Positions 1 to 8,341 of a stretch of DNA of 64,000 nt are shown here, in pieces. A program made the translations under genes and the position numbers. The notes under the pieces are model-generated. The model was not told where the DNA came from, did not search any database, and was given only the letters and a program-made list of their open reading frames with translations. Each line of letters opens with the position of its first letter. Within the stretch, counting starts at the first letter, position 1. This DNA is from Nitrosomonas cryotolerans ATCC 49181 (GTDB taxonomy: Bacteria; Pseudomonadota; Gammaproteobacteria; Burkholderiales; Nitrosomonadaceae): assembly GCF_900143275.1 (NCBI RefSeq), contig NZ_FSRO01000001.1, positions 186,001 through 250,000 of the forward strand, read 5' to 3'.

Positions 1-1010
1 AAGCGTTCAAAGACGGTTTTGATAAAAAACAGCCTTTAAAACGGATTCCAAAATTCAAGAAAAAAGATTTGAGTGACAGCTTTCGTTATCCACAAGGATT
101 TAAGCTGGAGCAAGAGTCTAGCAAAGTGTTCTTGCCTAAAATCGGTTGGGTGAAATATCGTAATTCACGCCAAGTCATTGGTGACGTTAAAAATATGACG
201 ATTTCCCGTAAAGGCGGTTATTGGTACGTGTCGATTCAGACTGAGTACGAGACCGAGCTAAAGCGTCATAGCTCAACCAGTATGATTGGTGTTGATATGG
301 GCGTTACCCGCTTTGCAACCTTGTCAGACGGCTCATACGTAGAACCTTTAAACAGTTTCAGAAAGTTATCAAAGAAACTGGCTTTTGAACAGCGTAAGCT
401 GTCTAAAAAAGTCCGTTTCTCTGCTAACTTGAAAAAGCAGAAACAAATCATTACCCGACTGCATGAGCGTATTGCCAATGCTCGTTTAGACTTCTTACAC
501 AAAACCTCAACCGAAATCAGCAAAAATCACGCAATGGTCGTAGTTGAGAATTTAAAGATAGGAAACATGTCTAAGAGTGCCAAGGGCAGTGTTGAAAAGC
601 ATGGTAAAAACGTCAAAGCGAAATCGGGTCTAAACAAATCCATTCTTGACCAAGGATGGGGAATGTTCGTTTCGTTCTTGGAGTATAAACAGGCTTGTTC
701 AGGCGGGGATGTATTGAAGGTAAACCCTCAATACACCTCTCAAACCTGCCCTAGATGTCAACATGTTAGTCGTGACAATCGCAAAAGCCAAAGTGCTTTT
801 GAATGTACAGAATGTGGATTTAAAGCCAATGCCGACTTGGTAGGTGCCTTGAATGTACTTGAGCGAGGACATCGCTTGTTAGCCTGTGGAGTTGAAACGT
901 TAGTTTCGTCTAAGAAGCAGGAACCAGTAGGCAGTAGCAATACAAACCTACTCTTAACGGCTTAATAAGTCGCTAGGAATCCCCTTCGTTTAGGAAGGGG
1001 AGGATGTCAA
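1..1010 (+). mobile_element. IS200/IS605-family element, right part (copy 1)
   Basis: The first 1010 bases align without gaps to 60267-61276, with only five mismatches that I can find (positions 67, 396, 430, 455, 753). This defines the right end of the element: shared sequence stops after 'aggatgtcaa' at 1010, and the two copies then diverge. Just inside the end is a hairpin (CCCCTTC 981-987, loop 988-993, GAAGGGG 994-1000), typical of the subterminal hairpins that IS200/IS605 transposases recognise. The left end and any tnpA lie outside the window. No target duplication is expected for this family. Confidence 0.9.
3..965 (+). CDS. tnpB: TnpB, IS605-family RNA-guided nuclease (5'-truncated by window edge)
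   Basis: The reading frame is open from the window edge, so the N-terminal ~90 residues present in the other copy (59999-61231) lie outside. All three RuvC-type acidic positions of TnpB are visible: Asp in GVDMGV, Glu in VVENLKIGN and Asp in KANADLVGAL. The zinc-ribbon cysteines (CPRC and CTEC) are also present. TnpB proteins are RNA-guided DNA nucleases that use an RNA made from the element's right end. The four amino-acid differences from copy 2 are Asp/Gly, Lys/Glu, Leu/Trp and Arg/Gly; the Arg/Gly change lies inside the first zinc-knuckle. An internal TTG at 69 could be mistaken for the start, but the frame continues upstream exactly as in the other copy. Confidence 0.93.
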   Translation, partial: AFKDGFDKKQPLKRIPKFKKKDLSDSFRYPQGFKLEQESSKVFLPKIGWVKYRNSRQVIGDVKNMTISRKGGYWYVSIQTEYETELKRHSSTSMIGVDMGVTRFATLSDGSYVEPLNSFRKLSKKLAFEQRKLSKKVRFSANLKKQKQIITRLHERIANARLDFLHKTSTEISKNHAMVVVENLKIGNMSKSAKGSVEKHGKNVKAKSGLNKSILDQGWGMFVSFLEYKQACSGGDVLKVNPQYTSQTCPRCQHVSRDNRKSQSAFECTECGFKANADLVGALNVLERGHRLLACGVETLVSSKKQEPVGSSNTNLLLTA

Positions 1011-1030
1011 TCTTCTTCTTTTTTATTTTG
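865..1030 (+). ncRNA. putative omega RNA (reRNA) of TnpB copy 1
   Basis: By family knowledge, IS605-type TnpB is guided by an RNA covering the 3' end of tnpB, the right end and about 16-20 flanking bases that act as guide. Here that gives a scaffold ending at 1010 with the hairpin at 981-1000, and a guide at 1011-1030 that is pyrimidine-rich and overlaps the 3' end of yacG in antisense. The 5' boundary is a guess; no promoter or RNA evidence is visible. Confidence 0.35.
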
Positions 1031-1180
1031 TTCCGTTTCCGGAATTCGATAGCCCTCATTGGCCCATTGCCCCAAGTCGTTCATTTTACATCGTTCAGAA
1101 CAAAATGGACGAAAACGACTAGCGGGTTCCCAAACTACATTTTTTCCACATTGTGGGCAGGTAACGATATGCTGTTTCAT
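1007..1180 (-). CDS. yacG: YacG-type zinc-finger protein (DNA gyrase inhibitor family)
   Basis: This 57-residue protein carries the treble-clef zinc pattern of YacG: Cys8-X2-Cys11 and Cys27-X3-Cys31, in TCPQCGKNV and FCSERCKM. The conserved [12 protein letters not shown] segment follows, as in family members. In E. coli YacG binds GyrB and inhibits gyrase. YacG is usually encoded next to coaE and zapD, which here lie about 7 kb upstream on the same strand, so the group has been split. The gene ends inside the IS element: the last Asp codon borrows one base, and the TGA stop (1007-1009) comes entirely from the IS right end. The native C-terminus, usually short and acidic, has probably been replaced. 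No strong ribosome-binding site is visible before the ATG. Confidence 0.88.
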   Translation of the reverse strand: MKQHIVTCPQCGKNVVWEPASRFRPFCSERCKMNDLGQWANEGYRIPETEQNKKEED

Positions 1181-1515
1181 AAGAAATTAAGTATTGTATA
1201 ACGTAGAAAATGCATATAGGACTCAATCAGGATGACTGCTCCTGTCTGGCTATGCGACGATCAAATGAATTGGCCATATAGATGCACGCTGGAATAGATC
1301 AGCAATGATAATCATGCTATCACCCTGAATGTAAAAAATAAAGTATAGAAGCTATTATCGGCCTCCTGGCCTGATGGATGGGTTGTACTCGCTCATACAG
1401 CTTTCAATTTATTGTGAACGGGTGGTTATTGCCGGGTGTGTAGTCTTAGTGTTGAGTCTACCAGAATGAATACAGTGGATTGTTTCTGCGCTGCCAGTGT
1501 ATTTCATATTTTTTG
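1181..1515. other. Intergenic gap between yacG and the helicase gene
   Basis: These 335 bases hold no convincing gene. The only structure seen is a weak GGCC/GGCC inverted repeat near 1361-1375. Both flanking genes point leftwards, so any promoter for yacG would lie here. Confidence 0.5.
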
Positions 1516-4500
1516 TCAGCACAGTTCCGATAGCGCTAAAACTTCACCGATAGCAGGCGTGTTATGTTCAATTGCTGACGGTTTCCATATGCGCTTTTCT
1601 ATCAGATTAGGGGCATAATCGATACCGCCGATAGGCTCAATATGCATTGACCTTAGACGTGCCAGCAATTCCTGAAGCACATCGTCTCTATGCCGTGCCC
1701 ATGTCGATGCGAAACAGCGCCAAAATACCCATCCTGCCCGTTCTAGGACGCGTTGGCGATACATGTCGTGCTGCCATTGGTCTGGACCATGATAGGCATC
1801 GCCGTCCAGTTCAATGGCCAGGCGATTATCTTTCCTACCTTCAACCACCATATCGATTCGATAAGCGCCTGCTTTTACCTGCGGAATAACCCGATAGCCA
1901 TGCGCTGTCAGAATAGAAAAGACTTCCCGTTCGAATCCGGATTTACAGCGATCAATGAGTACTTCAGTTTCTTCTTGTGTAGCCATTAAAGGCTGAGTGA
2001 AATGATTCAGCAGGGTAAGGCGTAAATCTGTATTCGATAAATCCGTTATCTTGACGGAACGGATCAGATACATTCGATCTCTTGCGCGACTGGCGGCTAC
2101 GTTAAAACGCTGGTCGTATTGATTTCCAGATAATGCTTTGGGTTTTCTGCTATCCACCACCATGGATAGAAATATAATGTCTCGTTCGCTACCTTGAAAA
2201 GTCCGTGCGTCTCCACATTCGAAATTGCGCTGAAGCAGCTCAGCACTATCACACCGCTGCCGCACAATGGAATCAATATGTTTGGCTTGTTTTATACCCA
2301 GTAGTGAAACAACACCGATCGTGCGGCCAGCGAAAGCATTATTTTTTAATAGCGCTATCATCTCCTCAGCGATAGCCTGGGCTTCATAGTCATTACGGTC
2401 GTGTATGTCTCGAAGCCCATCCGGAATATAGATATCAACCAGTGGTGGATCAATTTTTTCCGTTGCTTTTGGAATGCGTAATGGCTGGATGCCGCCTTTA
2501 TAGAATATCTGATTGGAATAGGCGATGATGGGTGAAACGCAGCGAAAATGCTCGCGCAACATAACTTGCTCAGAAGCAAAGACGCGGGCGGCTAAGTCAT
2601 AGAGAGATTTCTCCAGTGTCATTTCTGTGCCATAAGGTTGATTGGCAAGGAAACGCGCTTTTAGTTTTTGAATTTTCTGGCTGGAAATAAAGCCAGCATC
2701 CGGAGATACCTGCTTGTGATCTCCCACGATGAGTATTTTCTTTCCGCGCAAAATTGCAGGTAGCGACCAGAGATTGGATTGACTGGCTTCATCAACGATA
2801 ACAAGGTCGAATGCTCCGATATCCGGGGGCATGGCTTCTGATATTCGGGCATGACTCATAATCCAGCACGGGATGGCATCGGCGGCATCCTGCATGGCTT
2901 CTTGCGCATCCTGACGATAACGCATTGCATTCGGGCCTGTACCCTGACCGATACGATGGATGGCTGTTGCATAGCCTGCAAGCGCCTGGAGAATCCGGGG
3001 TGTGGCATTCTGTTTGGTCGCAAGCCAGGCTGTTTTAGCAACGATCTCTTTGTAGAAACGGGAAAGGCTTTCCTCAAAATTATGACGTGTCGTGGAAAGC
3101 GTAAGCAATTCCTCGCGCGCTTCAATCTTATCAAGATGGGTGCGTATTCGGGCCCAGTTCCATGCTTTCTGCCAGGTCACAGGAAAAATAATATCTTCAC
3201 CGGATTGTTCGATTGGTTGAGAGCAGATGCGAGCGGCTAATTTTGGGGCACCTTTCTGCTTAATACGGCTGGCGTAATCTTTAATCAGGTTAAATTCAGC
3301 TGCCAGTGAGGTAATATGATGCAGCTCTGCCATGAGTGCTGTATAGTCCGCCACGATTTGATCAACAGGGATATGCGGGTTTCCCAACGGTTTTTCCAAA
3401 AATTGCCTTAACTTGATGGATACGGGCCCTGTTTTATCCACTAATTTTTCTTGAAGCATATTAAGTTGTGTGGCTGCGCAGGAGAGTTTTTCTTTGCTTA
3501 AATGGCGTAACAGCTGAGTCTTAATGTGATTGAGTTCAGCAGAGCTGCCCATAAGCGCCTTATTGGGAGGCGTGGCGAATACCACATTGGCTTTCTTGAG
3601 CAATACCGCCTCTAATTTCGTGACCAGGCGGTGGGTTTTCTTGGCAATAGTGCTTATTATTTCAATTTGTCGCAGGGAGGCCATGTTTGCTTCCATTGGT
3701 GGCAGAAGCAATTCATCTGCTAGTTGGTTCCAGCGACTTACAAAGGATGCGAGCTGTTCATGGAGGTCAATATAGCACTGTACGTGAGACCAATCTGCTG
3801 CGGAGGATGGTGCTAGTCCGGCTACCTTAATGGTCGCAATCTGTTTTCTGGTTTCGTTGGTGCAAAAAGCAAGCAGGCCAAAAGGCTTGCCAGTTTTGGC
3901 TGCGCGATTGATCGCCTCTCGTGTCTTGGTTGTTAGGAAATGAATATCGGGAAAATGAACCGGCCGTTTAAGGAATTTACCCCGCGCTACTATTAACCCG
4001 TCGATATCCTCAAATAAATGCTCAAAAGCGCGGCGTTCAGCGGCGTAGGAGGCCTGACGAAATTTTTCACGTAGCGCCAGTGGCCAGCCAGTCTGAATCG
4101 TTTCCAGTTCTTCAACCAGATTCCTGGCTGTTTCCACCCGATTCACCAGTTCCTGGACGGTGTTCATCACTTTAGTTGTTGTTGCTTTTAATTCAGGAAG
4201 TTCACCGCGTTCGATTTCGGCTTCAATTGTTCTCATGCTGGATAATGCGTCGTGTAGCTCAGCAATTGCGGTTGTGTCTGGAAGAGATTCAATGGCGGGA
4301 TAAGTGGCGTGTACATAAATCAAATCCCGCCCTACTTTTTTTCGTGCATGACGAAGTTCGTCGGCTTCCAGTTCAGACAATGGCGGCGTATTCTCCGATG
4401 AGAGAGTAACGGTGTCATCGAACCAACCATGTCGTTTTGAACCGGAAACGACTAATTCAGCGAGTTCCTGTGGCCGCATGGAGACGCCTTCGATTTCAAC

Positions 4501-6072
4501 TTCAGAAAGTTGTGTAAACGCAATTGTATCGATGCGTTTATCGATAGCAGTGAGTTTCTGGTGTGTGCGATCAATAGTCTTCTTCAGTCTTGCAATTGCT
4601 TGACTTGTTTGTTCCGGGTTGAGCTGGGATATCTGATGCTGAATGATTTCGATCGAAGCCTGAAATTGACGAATACCCGTCCGGTCGCTGGCCATGAGGG
4701 CTACTGTCAAGGGGCGCACTGTCTCGGGAATTTTGGACTGCAATACCTTAAGGGCCGGTTCACCCCGTGAAGTAACCAGGACGCGTCTGCCGGTAGCCAG
4801 ATAATGACAAATGACATTGGCAATGGTGTGTGTCTTGCCGGTGCCAGGGGGACCTTGTACCGTTACGCCTGCTGCATTTTCTAGGCGCTGAATGATGGTA
4901 ATTTGTTCTTCGTTATAAGGCAACGGAAAATACAGTTCTTTAGCCTTTCTATGTATTGACCCACGGCTGGATAAACCCCTGAAGTGAACGGTCTCATATT
5001 TAATTCGTTGATCTGAAGGTGGTGTAACCAGCGCACGTGGCCCGGCTGGAATATGACAGTTTGAAACGAGCTTATCTTTCAGGCGCTTCAAGTCATCTGT
5101 CAGATAATGCGTTTTGCGCTGTCGTGAGAGTAAAACCCAAGCGTCTGTCACGACTAGATTGTTACCGGGAGTCGGTATAGGCTCATCCTTTACCAGTAAT
5201 GTCTGATAGTTGCCATGACTATCCAGATTGGATGCTGCGAGTTTAAGAAGATCAGTATAGCTTGCAGGGTCAAATGGAGTAACCGGACAATCTTTCCGTT
5301 CCTGAAGCTGGGCCTTGAGTATTTTTTCAATATCAGTGGCTCCGGGGACTGAACAGGCGACGAAGGGTTGCATCTCTGTCTGTATATCCGTATCGCGGGG
5401 GCGAATTTCCAGCGCCATACTCTTCTCATCGATAGAAATTTCGACAGCTTGCGTGAGTATCGGATATTCAAAATCAATATAACCTTCTTTAAAGGGAATT
5501 TGCCAGGATGCGACGCCTACGCCCCATACAATCTCTTGAGGATTAACGGCTTCTTCAGATTCAATCTGGTGTTTCAGAGTAAAGAGCTCATCATAGAATG
5601 CGATGCTCCGGCGACGTGGGCGCTCACTTTCTGCCCAGGCGATCCATTGTGATAAGTATTCCTGTACGGTGATTTCAGCTTTCTGTCGCAGTTGCTTTTG
5701 TTTCGTTTCTGGATCAGGAATCAATGCTGTTTGAGAATCAAAATTAGATTCATGCTGGGCAATCCAAGTAGTTAGATGATACTCATCGGGTACAGGCGGT
5801 GCGCTAAATGGATCATTGTTGATCTTGAACAGGCCCTTGAACGAATCAGGAATAGTGGGTGCATTATGCGCTTTAAGGCGTGCCAAATGCAGCCAGATAG
5901 GGTCACCTTCTACATGCAGATCAAGCGCAAGACCGGGCAATCCCAGCAGGTCAGTGTTGCGCCATGTGTCTTCTTTAGTGGCAGAGATACGATAAGCTCT
6001 TGGATCGATTTCTTTCGCTTGTTCTTCGATATATTCCAGCAAATCCTTAAGCAAATCATGCGGTGTAGTCAT
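1516..6072 (-). CDS. SF1 (Upf1-like) helicase with C-terminal Vsr-like nuclease domain; candidate defence protein
   Basis: A 1518-residue protein. The N-terminal ~390 residues are unassigned. Walker A GPPGTGKT lies at 407-414, followed by a ~650-residue helical/coiled-coil-rich insert. The second RecA core then shows VDEASQ (~1090), GDHKQVSP (~1115), FQGSERDI (~1293) and ASRARDRMYL (~1330), the Upf1/Dna2-like SF1 motifs (AAA_11/AAA_12 type). Residues ~1380-1475 resemble a Vsr/DUF559-type PD-(D/E)XK nuclease, with Asp1407 and the Glu1421-Leu-Asp1423 triad, and a conserved C-terminal GWVFWRC-like strand. Single-gene helicase-Vsr proteins of this layout occur among anti-phage systems (for example the Hhe type), so a defence role is likely but inferred. 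The gene stands alone and is the largest gene in the zapD-yacG insert. ATG start with a purine-rich stretch upstream. I see no frameshift. Confidence 0.85.
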   Translation of the reverse strand: MTTPHDLLKDLLEYIEEQAKEIDPRAYRISATKEDTWRNTDLLGLPGLALDLHVEGDPIWLHLARLKAHNAPTIPDSFKGLFKINNDPFSAPPVPDEYHLTTWIAQHESNFDSQTALIPDPETKQKQLRQKAEITVQEYLSQWIAWAESERPRRRSIAFYDELFTLKHQIESEEAVNPQEIVWGVGVASWQIPFKEGYIDFEYPILTQAVEISIDEKSMALEIRPRDTDIQTEMQPFVACSVPGATDIEKILKAQLQERKDCPVTPFDPASYTDLLKLAASNLDSHGNYQTLLVKDEPIPTPGNNLVVTDAWVLLSRQRKTHYLTDDLKRLKDKLVSNCHIPAGPRALVTPPSDQRIKYETVHFRGLSSRGSIHRKAKELYFPLPYNEEQITIIQRLENAAGVTVQGPPGTGKTHTIANVICHYLATGRRVLVTSRGEPALKVLQSKIPETVRPLTVALMASDRTGIRQFQASIEIIQHQISQLNPEQTSQAIARLKKTIDRTHQKLTAIDKRIDTIAFTQLSEVEIEGVSMRPQELAELVVSGSKRHGWFDDTVTLSSENTPPLSELEADELRHARKKVGRDLIYVHATYPAIESLPDTTAIAELHDALSSMRTIEAEIERGELPELKATTTKVMNTVQELVNRVETARNLVEELETIQTGWPLALREKFRQASYAAERRAFEHLFEDIDGLIVARGKFLKRPVHFPDIHFLTTKTREAINRAAKTGKPFGLLAFCTNETRKQIATIKVAGLAPSSAADWSHVQCYIDLHEQLASFVSRWNQLADELLLPPMEANMASLRQIEIISTIAKKTHRLVTKLEAVLLKKANVVFATPPNKALMGSSAELNHIKTQLLRHLSKEKLSCAATQLNMLQEKLVDKTGPVSIKLRQFLEKPLGNPHIPVDQIVADYTALMAELHHITSLAAEFNLIKDYASRIKQKGAPKLAARICSQPIEQSGEDIIFPVTWQKAWNWARIRTHLDKIEAREELLTLSTTRHNFEESLSRFYKEIVAKTAWLATKQNATPRILQALAGYATAIHRIGQGTGPNAMRYRQDAQEAMQDAADAIPCWIMSHARISEAMPPDIGAFDLVIVDEASQSNLWSLPAILRGKKILIVGDHKQVSPDAGFISSQKIQKLKARFLANQPYGTEMTLEKSLYDLAARVFASEQVMLREHFRCVSPIIAYSNQIFYKGGIQPLRIPKATEKIDPPLVDIYIPDGLRDIHDRNDYEAQAIAEEMIALLKNNAFAGRTIGVVSLLGIKQAKHIDSIVRQRCDSAELLQRNFECGDARTFQGSERDIIFLSMVVDSRKPKALSGNQYDQRFNVAASRARDRMYLIRSVKITDLSNTDLRLTLLNHFTQPLMATQEETEVLIDRCKSGFEREVFSILTAHGYRVIPQVKAGAYRIDMVVEGRKDNRLAIELDGDAYHGPDQWQHDMYRQRVLERAGWVFWRCFASTWARHRDDVLQELLARLRSMHIEPIGGIDYAPNLIEKRIWKPSAIEHNTPAIGEVLALSELC

Positions 6073-7058
6073 GTTTCTTTCTTTTAATGGTAAAAACAGG
6101 ATTGATTGATCAGGTTGTAATTGAATTCAGCGGCTTATAGCATTATGCCGCGATACTACTTATTCTCATGGCTACAGGAATTGAATCGCTATTGATTATT
6201 ACACGAGTATTTGAGACCTGATGGTATCAGGTTATCTGATACATCTAATCATGACCGAATGTGATGTCCGTGCAGTATTATCGGCGGGTAAACATCCCAT
6301 TCTGCCAGGCTTTGAATGCTGTTTGCAGGCCAGTTAGTCTGTAGATAATAAAACATGACAAACAAGCATTAACCATTTTCTGATTGGTAAGAGAAAAACG
6401 AAATGGTTTTACTCAGGATGATGCCATTCGGTACGTGTTCACATTATGCGGAATGACATAGGCTTGAATCGTTAGCAGTCTGCATACGATACGCTTTATT
6501 TTCCTTTGGTAATCAGCCCATAAAGAATGGTTTTTTTATTCTGCTTATCCCCAAATTGGGTGGGTGAGCCGGGATGGTATGCGGACGGTTTTCAAGAAAG
6601 CGGAGAGCTTGCCAAATAGGCTATTCATGAGATTGTGCAGAAGGCGAATCTGCATCGCTTTGTTGGAATAATTCATCGTTTCTTCCATTTTTGATAAGAA
6701 TGCTGTCGTGTCATCGTAATCCGAGCGAATCCTTTTTTTTAAATCATGTGACTGATTGATTCCGGAACTTCTGGCGATATCGCGTTCAGGAAAACTGCCT
6801 GTTTCCACTTTCTATTTTACTTTTGCCAGGTTATTAGGATTCATAAAACCCGTTTGGGTTTATTCATTTTTAGATTGCTGTAATAGTACTTTAGTACATG
6901 ACGTTCATTTTTACAGGAATGCTGTGGTTCAGTTAAAATCATCTATAACACATTGTTTTATATTTTATTATAAATATGGCATGGAATTCGCTTGTAAAAA
7001 GATGTATTGATTCATTCAGAAACAATACAGGTCAATTTTTTTATTAGTGAGGAATAAG
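6073..7058. other. Long non-coding gap upstream of the helicase and PEP-CTERM genes
   Basis: Nearly 1 kb between two divergent genes. It contains the sigma-54 promoter match at 6977-6992 and a hairpin GTATCAG/CTGATAC (6224-6242, 5-base loop). An 87-codon open frame (6545-6808, minus) resembles nothing I recognise. The gap may be decayed sequence left by insertion of the accessory genes. Confidence 0.5.
6977..6992 (+). promoter_or_regulatory. sigma-54 (RpoN) promoter match
   Basis: The sequence TGGCATGGAATTCGCT fits the -24/-12 consensus TGGCACG-N4-TTGCW at all but two conserved positions. The essential GG and GC dinucleotides are present with the required 10-base spacing. It lies 67 bases upstream of the PEP-CTERM start. 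PEP-CTERM/exosortase systems are known to be associated with the PrsK/PrsR regulators, PrsR being a sigma-54-dependent activator, which makes the match meaningful. Confidence 0.65.
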
Positions 7059-7910
7059 ATGCTTAAAAAAATATTAATCAATGGGTGGATTGTTTCTACA
7101 ATGCTTGTCGGGATTGCTCAGGCGGGTCCCTTTATTTTGGCGGGAACAGATGCCGATGATCATGGTTCTGTAAATGGAGGAGGCAATCAGGATGGCTGGC
7201 TCTTCATGCAGCGCGCACTGGAGAATTTAGCGGCTTCCCCCTTGCTGACAAATGGAAACCTGAAAGTCGTCAATCTGGGCAGCGATAATGGTAGCCAGGC
7301 ACAGAGGGCAGCGGCTTCGGCTTTTAGTTTGTCGTCTTTGACGGGCGGTGGTTGGAGCTTTGTCAACATTAATGGTGACACCGATATCACAAATTTTTTT
7401 AATGGTACCAGTAGTGATAAGCTAAGTAACACCGGTATTATTATGATGGATTCAGGCAACAATGTTCCTGGTGGCTCTTCTACTGGTGAGAGAAACATTT
7501 TTACAGCAAATGCCACATTAATTGATAACTTTCTTGGTAATGGTGGTGGTTTATTTAGTCAGTCGAATGGTTATGGCTGGGTGACATCATTATTGCCAGC
7601 CTTGGGTGTTATTTCTGGTGGCGGTTCAGGAATTAGTCTGACCGGTGCCGGAACAGCTGCATTCCCTGGGCTGACTAACAGTGATTTGTTAGCGGGTCCG
7701 CGCCATAATCGTTTTGGGAACACCGGAAGTCTGCCCATTCTTGCAGTTGATAATCAGGGTAGTGCGGTTATCATTGGCGCAGCGGGCGGTTCCATAACCA
7801 ATCCAGGTGGACCTGCTTTGGTGCCGGAACCAGCGACCTTGGCGTTGATGGGACTTGGTCTGCTTGGTTTTGTCGGTATTTCACGGCGCAGTAGTCAGAA
7901 AAGCGCTTAA
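7059..7910 (+). CDS. PEP-CTERM sorting-domain protein, exported
   Basis: The protein of 283 residues has a signal peptide (Lys-rich start, hydrophobic stretch, cleavage near AQAG). Its body is Gly/Asn/Ser-rich. The C-terminus has the full tripartite sorting signal: VPEPATLAL, a hydrophobic helix (MGLGLLGFVG) and an Arg cluster (SRRSS). By family knowledge this is recognised by exosortase (EpsH) and the protein is linked to exopolysaccharide/biofilm matrix. No exosortase gene is in the window. I choose ATG 7059 over the in-frame GTG 7047 because GAGGAA lies about 5 bases before the ATG. The body has no domain I can name; it has a low-complexity, beta-rich look. A sigma-54 promoter match lies upstream. 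Confidence 0.9.
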   Translation: MLKKILINGWIVSTMLVGIAQAGPFILAGTDADDHGSVNGGGNQDGWLFMQRALENLAASPLLTNGNLKVVNLGSDNGSQAQRAAASAFSLSSLTGGGWSFVNINGDTDITNFFNGTSSDKLSNTGIIMMDSGNNVPGGSSTGERNIFTANATLIDNFLGNGGGLFSQSNGYGWVTSLLPALGVISGGGSGISLTGAGTAAFPGLTNSDLLAGPRHNRFGNTGSLPILAVDNQGSAVIIGAAGGSITNPGGPALVPEPATLALMGLGLLGFVGISRRSSQKSA

Positions 7911-8341
7911 GGTTCTAGAAATTTCTTATTAAGTTAGCATGGGTATATGCGTCATTTATGACTCATCTTGACCCGAGGCTTTTGCAGAACCACAATAGTT
8001 TGAAAAATTAATTCTTGATAATCAATAGTAGAAAGCTTATAGCGAGGGCTTTTGCAAAAGTCTCGATCCATCTAAGAATAGGGAACGGAGAGCTGTCCGG
8101 TAGGGTGTTTGTAGTCACGATAATGGCTTTCGGATTATGAATCTTATAAAAAAATTAATTTTTTGAAAACAGTTATTTATGGCGATTATCTGACAGTTCT
8201 CTGAGAGATTATCTTGAAATAGAACCGATTTCTGGGTATTCCGTGATAGTTTTGATGAATGAGAGAAACATAAAAAGGTGCTGATTAGAACAAGGATTAT
8301 ATGAAAGTGTGAGCATTGGCATGAAGCGGTTTGGGATTTAA
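7911..8341. other. Intergenic gap between the PEP-CTERM gene and zapD
   Basis: A 431-base gap between convergent genes, holding one copy of the 89-bp repeat family (7975-8064). A 76-codon minus-strand frame (8115-8345) starts at the zapD stop but is not recognisable as a protein. Confidence 0.5.
7975..8064 (-). repeat. 89-bp interspersed repeat, copy R1
   Basis: One of six related copies. Ends are GAGGCTTTTGC and GCAAAAGTCTC, in inverted orientation, around an AT-rich core with the TTGATAATCAATAG-type sequence. The flanking pentamers are GACCC (7970-7974) and GATCC (8065-8069), a 4/5 match that may be a worn target duplication. Confidence 0.8.

Noticed and set aside
1004-1201. Plus-strand open frame of 65 codons after the first IS
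   Set aside because: It is the shadow of yacG, which is on the minus strand and has clear zinc-finger cysteines.
2851-3240. Plus-strand frame of 129 codons inside the helicase gene
   Set aside because: Antisense shadow of a strongly coding region.
6545-6808. Minus-strand frame of 87 codons upstream of the helicase gene
   Set aside because: No recognisable motif, no good ribosome-binding site, and composition like the surrounding non-coding DNA; not listed as a gene.
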